Of a stretch of 64,000 bases of DNA, positions 60,636-64,000 are shown in pieces. Below the pieces are notes generated by a model, which did not search any database, was not told where the DNA came from, and was given only the letters and a program-made list of their open reading frames with translations. The position numbers and the translations under genes are program-made. Every line of letters starts with the position of its first letter. Position 1 is the stretch's first letter. Source of the DNA: Planctomycetes bacterium ADurb.Bin069 (lineage in GTDB: Bacteria > Planctomycetota > UBA8108 > UBA8890 > UBA8898); contig MWEK01000019.1 of assembly GCA_002070955.1 (NCBI GenBank), positions 22,179 through 86,178 on the forward strand, given 5' to 3'.

Positions 60636-62024
60636 TCAATGTCCGGTGCGGTCGAAGAGGATGGTCTTGCCGGTTTTCAGAATGATAAAAAGGTCGAGCA
60701 GGAGGGACATCTTCTTGACGTAGTAAAGATCGTACTCCAGCTTGACCCGGGCGTCGTCGAGGGAGGCGCCATAGGGGTAGTTGATCTGGGCCCAGCCGGT
60801 GAGCCCCGGCTTCACGACATGTCGCTTCTCGTAAAACGGGATGTCGCGGGCGAGCTTCTTGACGAACTCGGGCCGTTCGGGGCGCGGCCCGACGAGGCTC
60901 ATGTCGCCCTTGAGGATATTCCAAAGCTGCGGGATCTCGTCGATCCTGAGCGGACGGATCACGCGACCCACGCGGGTCACGCGCGAATCGTTCTTCTGGG
61001 CCCACTGGGCGTTGCCGGGCTCCTCGGCGTCGTGCCGCATGGAGCGGAACTTGTACATCCAGAAATTCCGGCCGTCCCGGCCGACGCGTTCCTGGCGGTA
61101 GAGAATCGGTCCCGGCGACTCGAGCTTCGTGATAATCGCCACCAACAGGCTGATCGGAAAGGTCAGGACAAGCCCCAGGGCGGACAAAAGGATCTCGGCC
61201 CCGCGTTTCGCGCGGAGGTAGAACTTGCTGCGGCTAAAACCGCCGGAGAACACGAACCATGCCGGTTTAACGGAGGAGAGCGGGATCCGGCCGATGGAGT
61301 TCTCCATGAAATCAGTGTAGTCGAACACCGAGCCGCCCTGGAGGCGGTAGTTCACCAGGATTTCCATGGGAAGGATGCTGCGCCGGTCCTCCTCGGCCAC
61401 GATGACGGTGGAGATGTCCTCCAGGACGAGAACCTCCGCAAGGTTGTCGTAGGTGCCGACGACCCGCGGGTTGACGAGGCTCACGCCGAGGAGTTCCTTC
61501 GGGCCGATAAAGCCGGCGACATGAAACCCCGGGATCCTCTGGTCGAGAATCTCCCGAGCGACGTTCTTGGCCGGATCGCTGCACCCGAGAATGAGCACGC
61601 GCTGAAGGCGCCGGTGCCTCTGGAGGAGCTTGCGCACAAAGTGGCGCCACACGAGCAGTACGCAGCACCCGACCGCGGCGGAAGCGAACGCTCGCAGGCC
61701 CAGGTATTTCTCGTGCGGCAGCAGGGCCGAGAACGCGAGGATGGCGATCAGCGTGAAGGCGGTGCTCTGGCTCCAGCGCGTGAACAAGGACCGACCCTCG
61801 GTGCACGCCTGGGCGTCGTAGAGGTCACGGTAGAAGAACGCGCTCAAAATGAACAAGACGAAAAGGCCGACCTCATGGAGTTGCGCCGAGAACGAACTGA
61901 GTGGCGCTCCGCTCCGGGTAAGCACCTCGCTGACGGCGAAGGCCGCTCCGAAGGCTAGGGCCAGGTCGGCGAAGAAAAGAAGCAGGAAACGACGCGAGAA
62001 ACCTCTCGTCAGTATCCGTACCAT
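60636..62024 (-). CDS. exopolysaccharide polyprenyl glycosylphosphotransferase (PEP-CTERM locus type)
   Basis: A 462-residue integral membrane initiating transferase of the PglC/WbaP-like bacterial sugar transferase family, the class associated with PEP-CTERM/exosortase loci. The N-terminal half has four to five hydrophobic segments and a cytoplasmic sensor region (RVLILGCSDPAKNVAREIL); the C-terminal catalytic domain shows LESPGPILYRQERVGRDGR, FRSMRHDAEEP, LRIDEIPQLWNILKGDMSLVGPRPERPEFV and KPGLTGWAQINYPYGASLDDA. It moves a sugar-1-phosphate to undecaprenyl phosphate. I start at ATG 62024; the open frame upstream to a TTG at 62114 has a poor site. It opens an EPS locus that continues outside the window. 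Confidence 0.88.
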   Translation of the reverse strand: MVRILTRGFSRRFLLLFFADLALAFGAAFAVSEVLTRSGAPLSSFSAQLHEVGLFVLFILSAFFYRDLYDAQACTEGRSLFTRWSQSTAFTLIAILAFSALLPHEKYLGLRAFASAAVGCCVLLVWRHFVRKLLQRHRRLQRVLILGCSDPAKNVAREILDQRIPGFHVAGFIGPKELLGVSLVNPRVVGTYDNLAEVLVLEDISTVIVAEEDRRSILPMEILVNYRLQGGSVFDYTDFMENSIGRIPLSSVKPAWFVFSGGFSRSKFYLRAKRGAEILLSALGLVLTFPISLLVAIITKLESPGPILYRQERVGRDGRNFWMYKFRSMRHDAEEPGNAQWAQKNDSRVTRVGRVIRPLRIDEIPQLWNILKGDMSLVGPRPERPEFVKKLARDIPFYEKRHVVKPGLTGWAQINYPYGASLDDARVKLEYDLYYVKKMSLLLDLFIILKTGKTILFDRTGH

Positions 62025-62543
62025 AGTCTCGACCGCAACTCCTTCCGAATCCTCTTCTTCATACCCCCCGGCGCTTCCGCGCGACCGGAGAGCCCTCGTA
62101 GTCTCGCCATTCAATCACAACGTATTTCGAAGAGATATCGACACCTCGTCGCGTTCCTCCCGCGCTGAGGCGATCTACCTCCTCAAAAACAACGGCGGCT
62201 GCCTGCGACTTCAGCGCGTCGCTCTCCCCGACGCGGCTTCTCCGCCGCCGACTTCTTCCCCTTCACTTCAAGGGTGTCAGTACCGTAGGACGATCGTCCG
62301 CTGCTTCGCGCCTCTCGGCGTGCGCCGGAACCGCTTGCAGACCCCGAACCCGCTAGCTGGCCGAAGGAAAATTGTAACTGATGTGGATTTTTTGTCCAGA
62401 GGGTAGTCGTAAACCTTAATACTATAATACTCTATGGAACGCGCGCTGAAACATGGCCGGCCTGTAATATGTTTGTCCGTAAATACTTACGGCGCCGACA
62501 TGTCGGGGCGCCCGCGCGCCGGCCGCCCATTTTTCCTGTTTTT
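62025..62543. other. intergenic region with AT-rich patch upstream of the EPS transferase
   Basis: About 520 bases between two minus-strand genes with no gene seen. The stretch 62365-62435 is clearly AT-rich (runs of T and TATA-like words, including TATAAT at 62423-62428 and ACTATA at 62421-62426), unlike its surroundings, and probably holds the promoter of the EPS transferase, giving a long leader. No sigma-54 -24/-12 pair was found. Confidence 0.4.
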
Positions 62544-63413
62544 CTACTGAAATCTGGAATCGCAAAGCCGCGCGAAAGCGAACTCGGAAAGAAGCGTCCG
62601 CAGTTTCGCCGAGGTCCCCGCGAGCCCGGTGTAGTGCCGGAATCGCGTCGGGAGGGCGCACGGCATCCGCGGCTGATCCGGGTCGATCTCCCAGGGGTGC
62701 ACGTAGATGATGCACGGCCGGCGCTCGCGGAGGTTGATGCTTCGGAGGGCCCGACGGGTGAGCCATAGGGGAAGCAGCCGGAGGTAGCCGCCGCCCGCCA
62801 CGGGAAAGTTGAGGCCCGCGAAGCGGATCGTCGAGGGCGGGATTTCCAGGATGCTCCCGCCCGGGCGCTGAAGCGTGTGAGGAAACCGCTCCGCGCCCGG
62901 AACGCCGTAACGGTCGTGATGGATGGGGAAAATACTCGAGTCGTACGTGAAGCCTTCCTCGATCAAGACATCGAGCGCCCACATCGTCTCCGCCGTGATG
63001 GACCAGCTCGGCGCGCGGAACCCTTTCACCGCGGCGCCGCCAAGGTCCTCGAGAACGGACTTGGCCCGGCGTAGATCGTCCCGAAAGGTCCCGGGGTTCA
63101 TCGCGCCGATCATGCGGTGCCGGTAACCGTGACAGGCGACTTCGTGGCCGCTCGCGGCAATCGCGCGGACGAGCGCCGGTTCGCGCTCGGCCACCCAGCC
63201 CAGGACAAAGAACGTGGCCTTGACCGCGGCTTCCTCGAGGAGATCCATGACCCGCTGCGTGTTCCGAGCGACGCGGCTTTCATAGGCCCCCCAGGTTTCG
63301 AAGGGCACGGTGCGCTCGAACGCCGTGACCATGTAGTAATCCTCGACGTCGACGGTGAAGGCACAGGGAACGCGTGCAGACGTTCCGGCGTCAGTGCGGA
63401 GCTTCTCGGTCAT
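62544..63413 (-). CDS. polysaccharide deacetylase, PEP-CTERM-locus subfamily
   Basis: A 289-residue NodB-fold deacetylase. Metal ligands: the first Asp-rich loop AFTVDVEDYYMV, the His pair in VACHGYRHRMIGAMNPGTF, then GFRAPSWSITAETMWALDVL, and the Trp-containing catalytic strand IIYVHPWEIDPDQPRM at the end. The sequence lacks a signal peptide and matches the subfamily found with exosortase-type EPS loci, where it removes acetyl groups from the nascent polysaccharide. The C-terminal DUF3473-type tail (FRHYTGLAGTSAKLRTLL) is present. Its ribosome site is weak. It lies upstream of the EPS glycosylphosphotransferase on the same strand, separated by 519 bases. Confidence 0.88.
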   Translation of the reverse strand: MTEKLRTDAGTSARVPCAFTVDVEDYYMVTAFERTVPFETWGAYESRVARNTQRVMDLLEEAAVKATFFVLGWVAEREPALVRAIAASGHEVACHGYRHRMIGAMNPGTFRDDLRRAKSVLEDLGGAAVKGFRAPSWSITAETMWALDVLIEEGFTYDSSIFPIHHDRYGVPGAERFPHTLQRPGGSILEIPPSTIRFAGLNFPVAGGGYLRLLPLWLTRRALRSINLRERRPCIIYVHPWEIDPDQPRMPCALPTRFRHYTGLAGTSAKLRTLLSEFAFARLCDSRFQ

Positions 63414-63886
63414 GGCCGCCTTTTCTATGTTTCGTCGAGCGTCTCGAAATGCATGGCGTCGCCTTCAAGGGCTCCGAGCCCGCCGTATCCGGGGCGCGCG
63501 CCGCCAGACCCTTCGTTTTCCGTAGGCGGCTGCGCCGCCTGAAGGGACGGCCCCGCGTCCCTTCGTTCAAGGCTATTCCGGAAAGGCGGCGGGCGCAACT
63601 CCGAGGGGTGGGTAGAGGCGCCGGGCGTTTGAAGGCAGATCTTTCATGAAAGCGACCTAAGTCTTCGGAGCAAGCGCGACAACCAGCATTCCGCGTATCC
63701 GGGGCAGGTGCCAAGGAATTTACGTCCAGCCTAAGCGTTTGGGGTGCGGCATGTTATGCAATTCACGGTGGCCAGCCATTCCGCTATCGACACCGATCGA
63801 ATTCGTTTTACCCAGAAAATGACGGTGCGCAGCCGCTTCATATCGGCCCGTTGAAACGAGTTCGGACTTGCATGCGTGCGCCGCGC
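63414..63886. other. intergenic region with two tandem hairpins
   Basis: No gene is supported. At 63524-63540 AGGCGG-CTGCG-CCGCCT and at 63541-63564 GAAGGGACG-GCCCCG-CGTCCCTTC form back-to-back stem-loops, perhaps a terminator or RNA boundary upstream of the deacetylase. A 33-codon plus-strand frame at about 63755-63854 reads plausibly but has no ribosome site. The words CGTATCCGGGGC recur at about 63484 and 63693. Confidence 0.4.
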
Positions 63887-64000
63887 CATTCCGGACACCG
63901 ATTCCGGGCATTCCGGACAGCGGACAGGGGCTTTGACGTGACGCTGGACAAGACGTTTACTGGGCACCCGAAGGAGGTGCCCAGTGGCAAGAAAGCGATT
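63887..64000 (+). mobile_element. probable left end of an IS21-like insertion sequence
   Basis: The 11-base word CATTCCGGACA occurs at 63887-63897 and 63909-63919 (22-base period), with related ATTCCGGGCA between them. IS21-family ends carry such multiple terminal repeats ahead of the istA gene. Immediately after is an AAGGAGG site and a GTG start whose first residues (V/M-A-R-K-R) resemble IstA. The element runs past the window edge, so its family and integrity are inferred. Confidence 0.45.
63984..64000 (+). CDS. first codons of a putative IstA-like transposase (truncated by window)
   Basis: GTG 63984 begins a frame encoding M-A-R-K-R followed by a partial Leu or Phe codon, with AAGGAGGTG six to twelve bases upstream. 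IS21 IstA transposases commonly open with an M-x-x-KRLS-type HTH N-terminus. Only five codons are visible, so the assignment rests mostly on the upstream repeats. Confidence 0.35.

Noticed and set aside
63720..63967. Small minus-strand frames of 63-78 codons in the last intergenic region
   Set aside because: They overlap each other and the repeat ladder, lack ribosome sites and show no recognisable domain.

Overview
The window is GC-rich (roughly 68-72% by eye) bacterial chromosome, densely coded on both strands. It looks like an uncultured member of the Planctomycetota or a close PVC relative. Supporting signs are dockerin-like C-terminal domains with the tail pattern P-x-x-GPDPTPDDL, a Tat-exported Gfo/Idh/MocA oxidoreductase, a DUF1080 protein carrying HEAT repeats, CotH/lamin-tail proteins, several secreted glycosidases, and an exopolysaccharide locus of the PEP-CTERM/exosortase type. 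This placement is inference from protein families; no rRNA or tRNA gene was seen.

Layout. 40-9224: glycan and sialic-acid-like catabolism (AGE-family epimerase lipoprotein, N-acetylneuraminate-lyase-like enzyme, DUF401 permease, GH29 fucosidase) mixed with RarD and VTT membrane proteins, an iron-sulfur flavoprotein and two small lipoproteins. 9601-15120: two large secreted dockerin proteins that share an unrecognised ~210-residue module. 15232-21348: GH172-like and GH116-like glycosidases, an ICMT-like methyltransferase and a secreted aldose epimerase. 21452-26995: aminotransferase plus Lrp/AsnC regulator, RecQ, and archaeal/eukaryal-type prolyl-tRNA synthetase. 27112-35888: a tight five-gene unit (FG-GAP/VCBS protein, HtrA-like protease, secreted unknown, PhoU/DUF47-like helical protein, and a PPDK half lacking its PEP-binding barrel). 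35926-38758: cysteine/methionine sulfur assimilation (cysK, Rrf2 regulator, metY) around a large operator-like inverted repeat. 38867-42221: nucleotide-sugar dehydrogenase and a lower-GC asparagine-synthase-like gene. 42643-53115: a 2106-residue secreted macroglobulin-like protein, a DUF763 protein and the TldD/TldE pair. 53156-60307: minus-strand cluster of acyl-CoA ligase, Gfo/Idh/MocA oxidoreductase, DUF1080 protein and a second GH29 fucosidase. 60636-63413: exopolysaccharide glycosyl-phosphotransferase and PEP-CTERM-locus-type polysaccharide deacetylase. 63887-64000: probable left end of an IS21-like element running out of the window.

How the genes fit together. Secreted or lipoprotein glycosidases (two GH29, GH172, GH116, DUF1080) would release fucose, other sugars and sialic-acid-like units. 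The epimerases (AGE, GalM), the lyase and the DUF401 permease would process or import them. The dockerin/CotH proteins look like surface or extracellular matrix components. The most unusual items are the repeated module (one copy nested inside a PKD fold), the truncated PPDK with its coupled helical partner, and the two operator-like palindromes placed between -35 and -10 boxes at lrp and cysK/rrf2.
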